64,000 bases of DNA. Origin: G963665925 sp050596425 (lineage in GTDB: Bacteria > Bacillota > Clostridia > Peptostreptococcales > Acidaminobacteraceae). How positions within the stretch are numbered: the first letter of the stretch is position 1; every line of letters starts with the position of its first letter. The DNA is taken from positions 1-64,000 of the forward strand of contig NZ_CP192292.1 of NCBI RefSeq assembly GCF_050596425.1. Direction: 5' to 3'. Positions 48,164-56,748 of the stretch are shown piece by piece. The translations under genes and the position numbers were made by a program. The notes beneath the pieces were generated by a model that worked only from the letters and a program-made list of their open reading frames with translations, was not told the DNA's origin and ran no database searches.

Positions 48164-48856
48164 TCAAGACTCCAATCTGTAGCCCACACCTCTAATTGTC
48201 TTTATAAGGCTTGGATTTTTTGGATCTATCTCAATTTTTTCTCTTAAATGACTTATGTGGACCATGATTGTGTTGTCATCACCGTAGTAGTTTTCTTCCC
48301 ATGCGTACTCGTAAATTTGTCGCTTGGTGTAGACGCGTCCAGGGGCCTGCACGAAGAGGGTGAGAATCTTGAACTCAGTCGGATTGAGATCCACGCGCTT
48401 GTCGCGAATGATAACTTCATGTTTTTCTTCATCAATTGTAATGGGGCCGCTTTTAAGAACCCGTCCCCTTAGGTCTGGGTTATGATTGAATTTTAAGTAG
48501 CGGCGCAGGTGGGCTCGTACCCTTGAAGAGAGTTCGAAAATACTAAAAGGCTTTGTGATATAGTCGTCGGCTCCCAAGTCTAGACCTAGAATTTTGTCGT
48601 GGTCTGCATCCCTAGCTGTGAGCATAAGCACGGGCACTTCACTGGTCTGACGAATGTGACGAAGGAGCTCGATCCCGGTTAGGCCGGGCATCATAATGTC
48701 GAGTATTATAAGATCGAAATGACTGGATTTGAACATTTCAAGGGCTTTGAGGCCGTTATCGGCTGCTTCCACCCTGTAGTCATCTTTTTCAAGATGCATT
48801 CGAATGAGTTCTCGAATGTCTGTGTCATCTTCTGCTATAAGAATTTTAGGTGTCAT
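48164..48856 (-). CDS. OmpR/PhoB-family response regulator
   Basis: 230 residues: receiver domain (about 1-118) with acidic AEDDTD, phospho-acceptor Asp in LIILDIMMPG and Lys in ITKPFS, then a winged-helix DNA-binding domain (NPTEFKILTLFV...VHISHLREKI...IRGVGYRL). ATG 48856 follows AGGAGG; a longer frame exists but lacks a ribosome site. It is paired with the downstream kinase. The regulon is not evident from neighbours. Confidence 0.95.
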   Translation of the reverse strand: MTPKILIAEDDTDIRELIRMHLEKDDYRVEAADNGLKALEMFKSSHFDLIILDIMMPGLTGIELLRHIRQTSEVPVLMLTARDADHDKILGLDLGADDYITKPFSIFELSSRVRAHLRRYLKFNHNPDLRGRVLKSGPITIDEEKHEVIIRDKRVDLNPTEFKILTLFVQAPGRVYTKRQIYEYAWEENYYGDDNTIMVHISHLREKIEIDPKNPSLIKTIRGVGYRLES

Positions 48857-48969
48857 GACTCTACCTCCTAAGTGTATTGTACCTCGATTTTGAGGCAAGG
48901 GGTCGTATTTTAAGGTAAATTTAAGACAGACTTGTTCCATATCATTCAACGTGTTATAATACAGCGTAA

Positions 48970-49235
48970 CAGAAATAGATAGAGGCTATGAAGGGAAGAG
49001 TAAGCTTGAGACAATGTCTTAGAGAGCCGGAGATGGTGGGAACCGGTACGGAGTAAAAGCTGAAGATGGCCCCTGAGCCCTGATGGTGAAATACAAGTAA
49101 GCATCAGCGGATTGCACCCGTTACAGTGCGTGTGACATGTTCACACTGAGTTACAGTCAGCGATGATTGTATGAAGTAGGGTGGTAACGCGAATCGGTCT
49201 TCGTCCCTTTGTTGGGAGAGGGCTATTTTTATTTT
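48970..49235 (+). promoter_or_regulatory. T-box leader (methionine specifier) of metG
   Basis: 5' consensus AGGCTATGAAGGGAAGAGTAA, GATGGTGGGAACC in Stem I, specifier ATG at 49066-49068 (GAAGATGGC), and the T-box core AGGGTGGTAACGCG at 49178-49191. The downstream terminator is weak (TCCC/GGGA core, then a T run at 49227). It senses uncharged tRNA-Met. Confidence 0.92.
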
Positions 49236-49365
49236 TTGTGAAGTTGATGTTTATTTTATCGAAAATAGAGGTTTTTCATTGAAAAATCAAATAGAGATGG
49301 TCTATCTACAAAAGGCCAATTATAAAATGTGGGTATGTAGTGAGAGATTTAAAGGAGGAGACACA

Positions 49366-51318
49366 ATGTCAAAAGGTACTTATTATGTAACGACGCCGAT
49401 TTACTATCCGAGCTCCAATCTGCACATCGGTCATACGTATACAACGGTGGCAGCTGATGCGATTGCAAGATTCAAAAGAGCGACTGGCTATGACGTTATG
49501 TTTTTAACGGGTACAGATGAGCATGGTCAAAAAATTGAAACTGTGGCAAAGGAAAAAGGCATGGCGCCAAAAGATTATCTTGATGGCATGATTGCTGGCA
49601 TTAAAGACCTTTGGAACACGATGGAAATTTCTTATGACCAGTTTATCCGTACAACGGATGAAGACCATAAACGCCGTGTACAAGCTATTTTCCAAAAGCT
49701 CTATGATAATGGAGACATTTATAAAGGCGAGTATGAAGGCATGTACTGTACACCTTGTGAATCTTTCTGGACAGAGTCTCAACTAGAAGATGGAAACTGC
49801 CCAGATTGTGGTCGTCCTGTTGAAAAGACAAAAGAAGAAGCTTATTTCTTTAAGCTTTCAAAATATCAGGGACGTGTTCGTGAACTTTTAGCAAGTGGCG
49901 AGTTCCTACTGCCAGAATCTCGTGCCAATGAAATGATCAAGAACTTCATTGATCCAGGCCTTGAAGACCTTTGTATCACACGTACAAGCTTTGACTGGGG
50001 TATTCCTGTACCATTTGATGAAAAGCATGTTATTTATGTTTGGCTGGATGCACTAAGCAACTATGTGACGGCTCTTGGCTATCCTGAAAACACGGATAAG
50101 TTCAATAAATACTGGCCTGCAGACGTACACCTTGTTGGTAAGGAAATTGTACGTTTCCATACAATCATTTGGCCAGCAATGCTAATGGCTCTTGATGCGC
50201 CACTGCCAAAGATGGTTTACGGCCACGGCTGGCTCCTTCTTGATGGTGGTAAGATGTCAAAATCCAAGGGCAATGTGGTCGACCCAGTTGTGCTGATCGA
50301 CAGATATGGGGTGGATGCTCTAAAGTACTTCTTGCTTAGAGAGTACAGCTTTGGTTCAGATGGCAACTTTAACAATGAGGTTTTACTGAACAGAATCAAC
50401 TCTGATCTTGCAAATGACCTGGGCAACCTTGTAAGTCGCAGTGTGGCCATGGTGGAAAAGTACAATGACGGAGAAATTGTAAAATCACAGGCTGTTCTTG
50501 AATTTGATGAAGATCTTAAGAAAATTGCTGTTTCCACTGCAAACCGTGTTGAATCCAAGATGGAAGTTCTTGATTACTCCAACGCACTAGAGGAAATTTG
50601 GAAACTGATTCGTCGTACCAACAAGTACATTGATGAGACAATGCCTTGGGCTCTTGCCAAGGAAGAAGAGAAAAAAGCTGACCTTGATACGGTTCTATAT
50701 AATCTGATTGAAAGCATCCGCATTATTTCTGTTTTGATCCAGCCGTTTATGCACCATACATCACGCGGAATTTGGGAGCAAATTGGTGCTGTTGAAGGTG
50801 AAAAAACAGTCTGGGAAGCTTCAAAGATATTCGGTCTAACAGAAGCGGGTACGAAGGTGAAGAAGGGCAAGTCCCTATTCCCGCGTATTGACGTGAAAAA
50901 AGAGATTGAAGAATTGGACAATCTCGGTGGTAAAAAAGAAGAGAAAAAAGCCAAAAAAGAAGAAAAGAAAAACAAGAAGTCTAAAAAAGATGAAGCAAAG
51001 GGTGAAATCACTATTGATGACTTTGCCAAAGTGGACTTTAAGGTGGCTGAAATCACATCTGTTGAAAAACACCCCGATGCGGATAAGCTTCTTGTGCTTC
51101 AACTAAAAGTTGGAGAAGAAACGCGACAGGTTGTTTCTGGCATCGCTGGTCACTACACGCCAGACGAGCTCGTTGGTGAGAAGGTTATTCTTGTTGCCAA
51201 CTTAAAACCAGTTAAACTAAGAGGTGTGCTGTCTCAAGGCATGATCCTGGCAGCGACTTCTGGCAAGCAACTTAAGCTTGTTTCTGTTGATATTGAGTCG
51301 GGTGCGACGGTATCTTAG
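49366..51318 (+). CDS. metG: Methionine--tRNA ligase with C-terminal tRNA-binding domain
   Basis: Class I synthetase of 650 residues. HIGH motif LHIGHTYT, zinc knuckle CTPCESFW...CPDCGRP, KMSKS loop KMSKSKGNV and an anticodon-binding helical domain. An extremely Lys/Glu-rich linker (about 515-545) joins the C-terminal EMAP/Trbp111-type dimerisation and tRNA-binding domain (FKVAEITSVEKHPDADKL). AAAGGAGGAG fixes ATG 49366; an upstream in-frame extension is leader sequence. It is controlled by the T-box upstream. Confidence 0.98.
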   Translation: MSKGTYYVTTPIYYPSSNLHIGHTYTTVAADAIARFKRATGYDVMFLTGTDEHGQKIETVAKEKGMAPKDYLDGMIAGIKDLWNTMEISYDQFIRTTDEDHKRRVQAIFQKLYDNGDIYKGEYEGMYCTPCESFWTESQLEDGNCPDCGRPVEKTKEEAYFFKLSKYQGRVRELLASGEFLLPESRANEMIKNFIDPGLEDLCITRTSFDWGIPVPFDEKHVIYVWLDALSNYVTALGYPENTDKFNKYWPADVHLVGKEIVRFHTIIWPAMLMALDAPLPKMVYGHGWLLLDGGKMSKSKGNVVDPVVLIDRYGVDALKYFLLREYSFGSDGNFNNEVLLNRINSDLANDLGNLVSRSVAMVEKYNDGEIVKSQAVLEFDEDLKKIAVSTANRVESKMEVLDYSNALEEIWKLIRRTNKYIDETMPWALAKEEEKKADLDTVLYNLIESIRIISVLIQPFMHHTSRGIWEQIGAVEGEKTVWEASKIFGLTEAGTKVKKGKSLFPRIDVKKEIEELDNLGGKKEEKKAKKEEKKNKKSKKDEAKGEITIDDFAKVDFKVAEITSVEKHPDADKLLVLQLKVGEETRQVVSGIAGHYTPDELVGEKVILVANLKPVKLRGVLSQGMILAATSGKQLKLVSVDIESGATVS

Positions 51319-51385
51319 TCCATTGTAAGCGGACTTTCAAGTGTTTTTAAAATCCCCCAAAATGTTTGGGAATAAACAAAGCGAC

Positions 51386-51416
51386 AAAGGGACTGTCTTG
51401 TGTGCAGTCCCTTTTC
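51386..51416 (+). terminator. Terminator of metG
   Basis: Stem GGGACTG / CAGTCCC followed by TTTT. Confidence 0.85.
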
Positions 51417-51555
51417 CTATGGTTTCTTAAAGGAATCTTTGTTGTTTACATATTTAGAAATGGGTATGAAGTCACCACGGGCATTATGTCCCCTTGCAAT
51501 GTCATGTGCCCTTTTTATATAATGATTCGTAGTGTTTGAAAAGAGGAGGACAATT

Positions 51556-52326
51556 ATGCTATTTGATTCCCATGCGCATATGACAGATAGAAAATTTGAT
51601 GATGATAGAGAAGAAGTTATTCAGCGTGCTTTTGACAGCGGCATTGAATATATTATGAATCCAGGTGCGGATTTTGAGTCTTCTGTAGAGGCTATTAAGC
51701 TGGCAGAGGCCTATGACAACATCTATGCAGCTGTGGGTGTTCATCCCCATGATGCAAAATCTATGGATGAAAGCATGTTAATGCTTCTTGAATCTATGGC
51801 CAAGAAGAAAAAAGTGAAGGCCATTGGTGAAATCGGACTTGATTTTCACTATGACAATTCACCAAGAGATATTCAAAGACAGTGGTTTAGAGAGCAAATT
51901 AGAATGGCAAAACGTGTGGGCAAGCCGGTTATAATTCATGACCGGGAAGCCAACCAAGAAACATTTGACATTCTGCGTGAGGAAGAAGCCTTTGAAAATG
52001 GTGTTTTGATGCACTGCTACTCTGGAAGTGCAGAACTGGCTCGTCAATACGTAAAGCTCGGGGCTTATATATCTATTGCTGGTCCCGTGACATATAAAAA
52101 TGCAAGAAAAACGGTAGAAGTGGCTAAGGCAGTTGATTTAAACCATCTGATGATCGAAACGGATTCTCCGTATTTGACACCAGTGCCTTACCGTGGCAAA
52201 AGGAATGAATCAGCCCACGTTCGCTACGTGGCTGAGCGCATTGCTGAAGTGCGTGAAATTTCTCTTGAAGAGGTTGCAAAGGCAACCCTGAATAATGCCA
52301 AGCGCTTTTTCCGTATTGATGAATAG
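51556..52326 (+). CDS. tatD: TatD-family metal-dependent hydrolase (YabD)
   Basis: A TIM-barrel metallo-hydrolase of 256 residues, probably a 3'-5' DNA exonuclease. Metal ligands: DSHAHM (about 4-9), GEIGLDFHYD, IHDREA, MHCYSG and the C-terminal ETDSPYLTP. GAGGAGG precedes ATG 51556; an upstream in-frame ATG (51532) includes the ribosome site. It follows metG as in Bacillus metS-yabD. Confidence 0.94.
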   Translation: MLFDSHAHMTDRKFDDDREEVIQRAFDSGIEYIMNPGADFESSVEAIKLAEAYDNIYAAVGVHPHDAKSMDESMLMLLESMAKKKKVKAIGEIGLDFHYDNSPRDIQRQWFREQIRMAKRVGKPVIIHDREANQETFDILREEEAFENGVLMHCYSGSAELARQYVKLGAYISIAGPVTYKNARKTVEVAKAVDLNHLMIETDSPYLTPVPYRGKRNESAHVRYVAERIAEVREISLEEVAKATLNNAKRFFRIDE

Positions 52327-52373
52327 CCCTTTAAAGTAAGGGTGAATCTTCACACCAGAAGGAGGAGGCGACC

Positions 52374-53429
52374 ATGGGTCGATTCAAGAAGTGGATGCCG
52401 GTGACAGTGATTGCACTGGCGGCTTGCCTGGTCCTAATTGTAGGCCTGGCTGGAAGAAAGCAAGTGACAATCATTGATGAGGATCGTGAAGTTGTGGTAT
52501 CAACTGTTAGAACAAGTATGGCATCGGTCTTGAAAGCGGCCGATATTGTTCTGGAGGACTCTGATCTTGTTATACCAGAACCGGGAACCAAGCTCACAGA
52601 CGGAATGGAAATTCAAATCGTGCGGGCTGACAAGCATGAAATTTTTGTCGATGGTCAGACACAGTCCATTAAGACAACGGCCCTATCCGTAGGGGATATT
52701 ATTGCTGAGGCTGGCATAGAGCTGGGAGACAATGATATTGTTCGCCCTGGAAAGCAGGTCAAAGTCAGTGGGCCTTCTAGTATTGAAATTACGCGTGTCA
52801 CCGAAAGCGTTCAATCAGACACAGTTGATATGCCTTATGGCACCATTATTGAAGTTTCAGATGACCTGGAAGCAGGCGCGTCAAAACTTGTTCAAGAAGG
52901 TGTAGACGGTCAAAAACAAGTTAAGTACCGAATCATCTTCGAAGATGGTGTGGAGATACGCCGAGAACTCATTGAAGAAACTGTATTAAAAGAACCTGTG
53001 CCGGAAAAATTTGTACGGGGCAAGGAAAACCTCTATGTAACAAGTCGTGGCAGACCTCTACGGTATCAGAAGGTCTATATTATGCGTGCAACAGCATATG
53101 ATTTATCCTTTGAAAGTTGTGGAAAATACCCTGACCACCCTGAGTATGGCATTACTTTTAGTGGCACAAGGGCTCGCCCTGGCGTGGTGGCTGTGGATCC
53201 TCGGGTTGTAAAGCTGGGTTCAAAGCTTTATATTGAGTCCATGGATAGAACACCGGACTATGGTTTTGCTAAGGCTGAGGACACAGGGAGCGCCATAAAG
53301 GGCAATCGCGTTGACTTATTCATTGAGAATAGATCACAGGCTCTGCGGTATGGTGTGCGAACGGTCAAGGTTTATGTGCTCGAGGAACCCATTACAGAAG
53401 ACATGATGGTCGGGTACTCTAACCGGTAA
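52374..53429 (+). CDS. DUF348/G5/3D-domain cell-wall protein (YabE-like)
   Basis: A 351-residue exported protein. A signal anchor (about 8-26) is followed by two DUF348 repeats (about 29-75 and 85-130), a G5 domain (about 150-225, with YRIIFEDGVEIRRELIEE) and a C-terminal 3D domain (about 255-345) with the aspartates of VAVDPRVVKLGSKLYIES and GSAIKGNRVDLFIEN. The 3D domain is related to lytic transglycosylases, so it likely remodels peptidoglycan, like Bacillus YabE and Sps/Rpf-like proteins. AGAAGGAGGAG precedes its ATG. It is co-located with tatD and rnmV. Confidence 0.93.
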   Translation: MGRFKKWMPVTVIALAACLVLIVGLAGRKQVTIIDEDREVVVSTVRTSMASVLKAADIVLEDSDLVIPEPGTKLTDGMEIQIVRADKHEIFVDGQTQSIKTTALSVGDIIAEAGIELGDNDIVRPGKQVKVSGPSSIEITRVTESVQSDTVDMPYGTIIEVSDDLEAGASKLVQEGVDGQKQVKYRIIFEDGVEIRRELIEETVLKEPVPEKFVRGKENLYVTSRGRPLRYQKVYIMRATAYDLSFESCGKYPDHPEYGITFSGTRARPGVVAVDPRVVKLGSKLYIESMDRTPDYGFAKAEDTGSAIKGNRVDLFIENRSQALRYGVRTVKVYVLEEPITEDMMVGYSNR

Positions 53430-53446
53430 ATAATAAGGAGATACAT

Positions 53447-53992
53447 TTGAAAATAAAAGAAGTGATTGTGGTGGAAGGCCGGGATGATGTGACTGCTGTC
53501 AAGCGTGCTGTGGATGCAGAAATGATTATTACCCAAGGCTTTGGCATTCGTGAAGAGACGTTTAAACTCATTGAAGAGGCTCAAAAAAAATGCGGTGTTA
53601 TTATATTTACAGATCCAGATCATGCAGGTGAAAAAATAAGAGAGCGACTTGTTAAGCGGATCAAGGGCTGTAAGCATGCCTTTCTTCCAAGGGAAGAGGC
53701 AACCAAAAAGGGAAATGTGGGTATAGAAAATGCCACACCTGAGAGCATTATTGCGGCTCTAAGCAAGGTAAGGACCCTCGTTGAGGATTCATCTGAAGTC
53801 TTTTCTAAACATGACCTCATTCAAAATGATTTGGTTGGAAGCCCCTCGGCATCAAGCAGGCGGGATCAACTTGGGAAAATTCTTGGAATTGGTTATGCCA
53901 ATGCCAAGCAGTTTTTAAGACGATTGAATCATTATGGAATCACTAGAGGAGAATTTGATTCAGCTATAAAGCAGCTAGACGAAAGAGGATAA
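53447..53992 (+). CDS. rnmV: Ribonuclease M5
   Basis: A TOPRIM nuclease maturing 5S rRNA. The 181 residues include IKEVIVVEGRDDVTAVKRAV with the catalytic Glu, IFTDPDHAGEKIR with the acidic DPD, and a C-terminal rRNA-binding part (GIGYANAKQFLRRLNHYGI). It starts at TTG 53447 behind AAGGAGA. It is followed by ksgA after 1 nt, the conserved rnmV-ksgA pair. Confidence 0.95.
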   Translation: MKIKEVIVVEGRDDVTAVKRAVDAEMIITQGFGIREETFKLIEEAQKKCGVIIFTDPDHAGEKIRERLVKRIKGCKHAFLPREEATKKGNVGIENATPESIIAALSKVRTLVEDSSEVFSKHDLIQNDLVGSPSASSRRDQLGKILGIGYANAKQFLRRLNHYGITRGEFDSAIKQLDERG

Positions 53993-53993
53993 A

Positions 53994-54860
53994 ATGAGAT
54001 TAACATCACCACAAACGATTAAATATATAATGGATAAATACGGCTTTCGTTTTTCTAAAAGTTTAGGCCAGAATTTCTTGATAGATGATTTCATTGTCGA
54101 TGAAATTATTGATGGGGCAGAGATAGGACCAGATGATGTGGTTCTTGAAGTTGGCCCGGGCATTGGGGTTATGACGCAGGCTATGGCAAGACGGGCAAAA
54201 AAAGTTGTGGCTATTGAAATCGACAATTCCCTACTGCCTGTTTTAAGCGAAACCCTGGCAGAAGAAGACAATGTGGAAGTGGTAAATGGAGATGTTCTAA
54301 AAGTGGATCTTCAAAAAATTATTGATGAAAAGCTGGATGGACAGGCCCCAAAGGTGGTCGCAAATTTACCTTATTATGTGACAACGCCCATTATAATGCG
54401 CTTTTTAGAAGAGCAAATTCCTGTTACTGATATAGTGGTAATGGTTCAAAAGGAAGTTGCAGATAGAATGGTTGCTGACCCGGGGGGGAAAATATACGGA
54501 GCCCTTTCAGTGGTTGTTCAGTACTATGCTGAGCCATCAAAGGTGGTCAAGGTGCCAAGATCTGTCTTTATGCCACAACCCAATGTGGAGTCATCTGTGG
54601 TTCGCCTTAAAAAGCGTAAAGAGCCGCCTGTGGATTTAAAGGCACCAGAATTATTTTTTAAAACGGTACGGTCGGCTTTTATGAAAAGAAGAAAGACACT
54701 GCTTAATGCCCTTTCATCAGGGGAGCTTGCTGTGTCAAAAGAAGAGACCAAAACCGTTTTAGAAGCTTGCGGTATTGATCCAAAACGAAGGGGCGAAACG
54801 CTTGATATGAATGAGTTTGCTGCTCTGGCCAATGGATTTTATGACATTAAGAACAATTAG
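53994..54860 (+). CDS. rsmA: 16S rRNA dimethyladenosine transferase KsgA/RsmA
   Basis: Dimethylates A1518 and A1519 in the 3' helix of 16S rRNA. It has 288 residues: SLGQNFLIDDF at the start, SAM-binding VLEVGPGIGVMTQAM, and the catalytic NLPYYVTTPI (NLPY). The C-terminal helical domain is complete. Terminator at 54927-54965. Confidence 0.97.
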   Translation: MRLTSPQTIKYIMDKYGFRFSKSLGQNFLIDDFIVDEIIDGAEIGPDDVVLEVGPGIGVMTQAMARRAKKVVAIEIDNSLLPVLSETLAEEDNVEVVNGDVLKVDLQKIIDEKLDGQAPKVVANLPYYVTTPIIMRFLEEQIPVTDIVVMVQKEVADRMVADPGGKIYGALSVVVQYYAEPSKVVKVPRSVFMPQPNVESSVVRLKKRKEPPVDLKAPELFFKTVRSAFMKRRKTLLNALSSGELAVSKEETKTVLEACGIDPKRRGETLDMNEFAALANGFYDIKNN

Positions 54861-54926
54861 ATGAATCAGCAAGTGGATGAAGGATAAAGCCAATATTTTT
54901 TTAAGTGTAAAAGAAAACATATATTT

Positions 54927-54965
54927 AAGGCGTGTTCCCCTGGTCAAGGGGGCACGCCTTTTTTA
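54927..54965 (+). terminator. Terminator of the tatD-ksgA block
   Basis: A long stem AAGGCGTGTTCCCC / GGGGGCACGCCTT followed by six T. Confidence 0.9.
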
Positions 54966-55003
54966 CTGCTGAGCGCTCATCCCACTTTAGGACGGCATAT
55001 TAT

Positions 55004-55546
55004 TTAGATAGACTTGTTCTTTCTATAGTTCAAATAAACATTGAGTGCAGGGAGAAAATTAAGAATGTTGCCCCGTATCATTTCGATTTTAAGATTTGGG
55101 TCCATGCCACTATAGGGAATAGACTTTCGAGCGCCTTTTTCACTGGCCCGTACATATTGCATAAGCGTTTCATAGGGCAGGAGGTAAAATTCATCACAGA
55201 ATTTAAAGTGGACAATCAAAAAGGCCAAACCACTTTGCTTTGATATATCCTCCATGAATTCAAGTTGGTGTTCATGAATGTTGGAAAGGGGTAGACTTTT
55301 CAAATTGGTTTCCTTGGCGTCAAAAGCGACGCCAACCCCTTGGATAATTCCCATAAAGTCAACTGTGGATTTCTTTTCAAAAAAAGCCTTGGTTATGGTT
55401 CCCTGTCCATCTATGTCAACAACCTTAATAGGTGTTGCTATTTTATCAATACGAGCCAGGCCTTGTTGCCTATAGTATTCAATTGTTTCGTGAATAAGGT
55501 CTTCTAGGTCACTGCCTCGAAGTCCTCTAGATCGCCATACAGTCAA
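55004..55546 (-). CDS. recU: Holliday junction resolvase RecU
   Basis: A Firmicutes Holliday-junction-specific endonuclease of 180 residues. It is a PD-(D/E)xK enzyme with acidic residues in SDLEDLIHETIEYY, STVDFMGII and FDAKET. The C-terminus FYLLPYETLMQYV is family-typical. It is convergent with ksgA. Its upstream side opens into a gene-free DnaA-box region. Confidence 0.92.
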   Translation of the reverse strand: MTVWRSRGLRGSDLEDLIHETIEYYRQQGLARIDKIATPIKVVDIDGQGTITKAFFEKKSTVDFMGIIQGVGVAFDAKETNLKSLPLSNIHEHQLEFMEDISKQSGLAFLIVHFKFCDEFYLLPYETLMQYVRASEKGARKSIPYSGMDPNLKIEMIRGNILNFLPALNVYLNYRKNKSI

Positions 55547-56020
55547 TGTGAAATCTCCTTAATCTCTTATACTCTTTGATTGCAGTGCCTTTACCAGTTG
55601 GTATCCACTATCAATCAAGATATTATTTATAATAACATGAAATGAAGACTTGCTGTGAAAAGTTGTGAACATGTTGAGAACTTTAATCACAATTTCTGTG
55701 GATAACTTGTGGATACTGTTGATAACATGAACAATAGGCGTCAGAATTATCTGAATTTACCACGGAATTCAAGGGTTTATGGATAAAAAACACCGTATAT
55801 TTTGAGAGTGTTTTTGAAAAAAGTTCGATCAAATGTTAAGAATTTGGGGTTATCCACAAATCCACGGTGTAAAATGTTGATAATTTATGAAGGGCTTGAT
55901 CCAACCGGGATCGAGTTGTGGATGAATGGTCTAAAAGTCACTTAAATTTGAAAAAGTAGGCCCATTTTGTTTAGGTCTTGTTAAATGGGGCATATATAAT
56001 ATGGTGATAGAATCTTTGGA
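55547..56020. other. Gene-free region with a DnaA-box cluster
   Basis: DnaA boxes: perfect at 55697-55705 (TGTGGATAA) and 55850-55858 (TTATCCACA); 8-of-9 matches at 55708-55716 and 55917-55925. GTTGATAAC-type sequences lie between them. No coding frame is supported. The density (four in 229 bp) rivals the dnaA-dnaN region and suggests a DnaA-titrating or regulatory site. Confidence 0.6.
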
Positions 56021-56062
56021 GACCGAGGAAGACGAATATAATCGTTGCCCTCGGTTTTTTTT
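56021..56062 (+). terminator. Terminator-like hairpin with no upstream protein gene
   Basis: Stem ACCGAGG (56022-56028) / CCTCGGT (56049-56055) with an inner GACGA / TCGTT helix, then eight T. It implies a short + strand transcript ending here, possibly a small RNA of about 60-120 nt. Confidence 0.65.
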
Positions 56063-56277
56063 GATATTGCAATATATAAATCATATGGCTAACTTTAGAG
56101 AAAATGAAAACAGGGTCAGTCGCGAAGTGAGCCTTTGCTTGAGGATGGGTATAGAATTTGATTGATTAAAAGAAAGACACTGGCGTGCTATAGAAAGATT
56201 ATATACAATAGGTGTTGGGTATTAATATTTTGAATAATACTCGTTGTTTTATTGTAGTGTGTCAGGAGGAAATAAAA

Positions 56278-56508
56278 ATGGATAAGAACATAGTTGTTTA
56301 TACTTCAAATACGTGAGGATACTGTCACATGGTAATGGATTACCTAAAAGAAAAAGATGTGGCTTTTGAAGAAAAAAATGTATCGACTGATGGTGCAGCA
56401 CGTAAAGAACTTATGAAAGCAGGTTTTATGGGTGTTCCTGTAATTTATGTGGGCGATGAAGTGATTCAAGGCTTTGACAAAGAAAAACTTGATGAACTAC
56501 TCAAATAA
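56278..56508 (+). CDS. Selenocysteine-containing glutaredoxin-like protein (UGYC)
   Basis: A 76-codon frame read through one in-frame TGA at 56314-56316 (codon 13). The active site is TSNT-U-GYC, where the cysteine paralogue 570 bp downstream has TSNT-C-GYC. The two proteins have the same length and agree at most positions, including GVPVIY (cis-Pro loop) and the C-terminal helix, so TGA replaces the nucleophilic Cys rather than marking decay. Ribosome site CAGGAGGA precedes ATG 56278. A hairpin after the TGA can serve as SECIS. Selenocysteine glutaredoxins are known in Clostridia. Expected role: thiol-disulfide reduction. Conventional gene calling would truncate it to 12 codons. Confidence 0.9.
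56314..56345 (+). promoter_or_regulatory. Candidate bacterial SECIS element in the Sec-glutaredoxin mRNA
   Basis: Downstream of the UGA, GGTAAT (56331-56336) and ATTACC (56339-56344) form a stem with GG in the apical loop, about 20 nt after UGA. This fits the loose bSECIS rule of an apical-loop G at that distance. Confidence 0.6.
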
Positions 56509-56552
56509 AATCGCATACAGACCATGGAAAAACTGAATAGAACAATTTAATG

Positions 56553-56600
56553 AAAGGCTATAGACGAAAAGACTTATCAATTCGTTTATAGTCTTTTTAT
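56553..56600 (+). terminator. Terminator of the Sec-glutaredoxin gene
   Basis: A 12- to 16-bp stem GCTATAGACGAA (56557-56568) / TTCGTTTATAGT (56581-56592) with wobbles, followed by CTTTTT. Confidence 0.85.
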
Positions 56601-56673
56601 ATGCTACAATTTTATGAGAAAGACTTTTCAAGGCATGTTCACAAAAACTTCACTAATATCGTGTATGATTAAG

Positions 56674-56702
56674 TTGACAAGATAATCATTTCCTATTATC
56701 CT
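56674..56702 (+). promoter_or_regulatory. Promoter of the Sec-HesB/Cys-glutaredoxin pair
   Basis: TTGACA (56674-56679), 17-nt spacer, TATCCT (56697-56702). A leader hairpin GACCCC...GGGGTC (56711-56732) lies just upstream of the ribosome site. Confidence 0.65.
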
Positions 56703-56748
56703 AGTCATAAAGACCCCTCCTTGTAGGGGGTCGAAAGGGGACGCGGAT

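Noticed and set aside
56278..56508. Pseudogene or nonsense-mutated glutaredoxin
   Set aside because: The TGA is exactly at the catalytic Cys, the rest of the frame is intact, and a second TGA gene with the same logic is adjacent. Selenocysteine is the better explanation.
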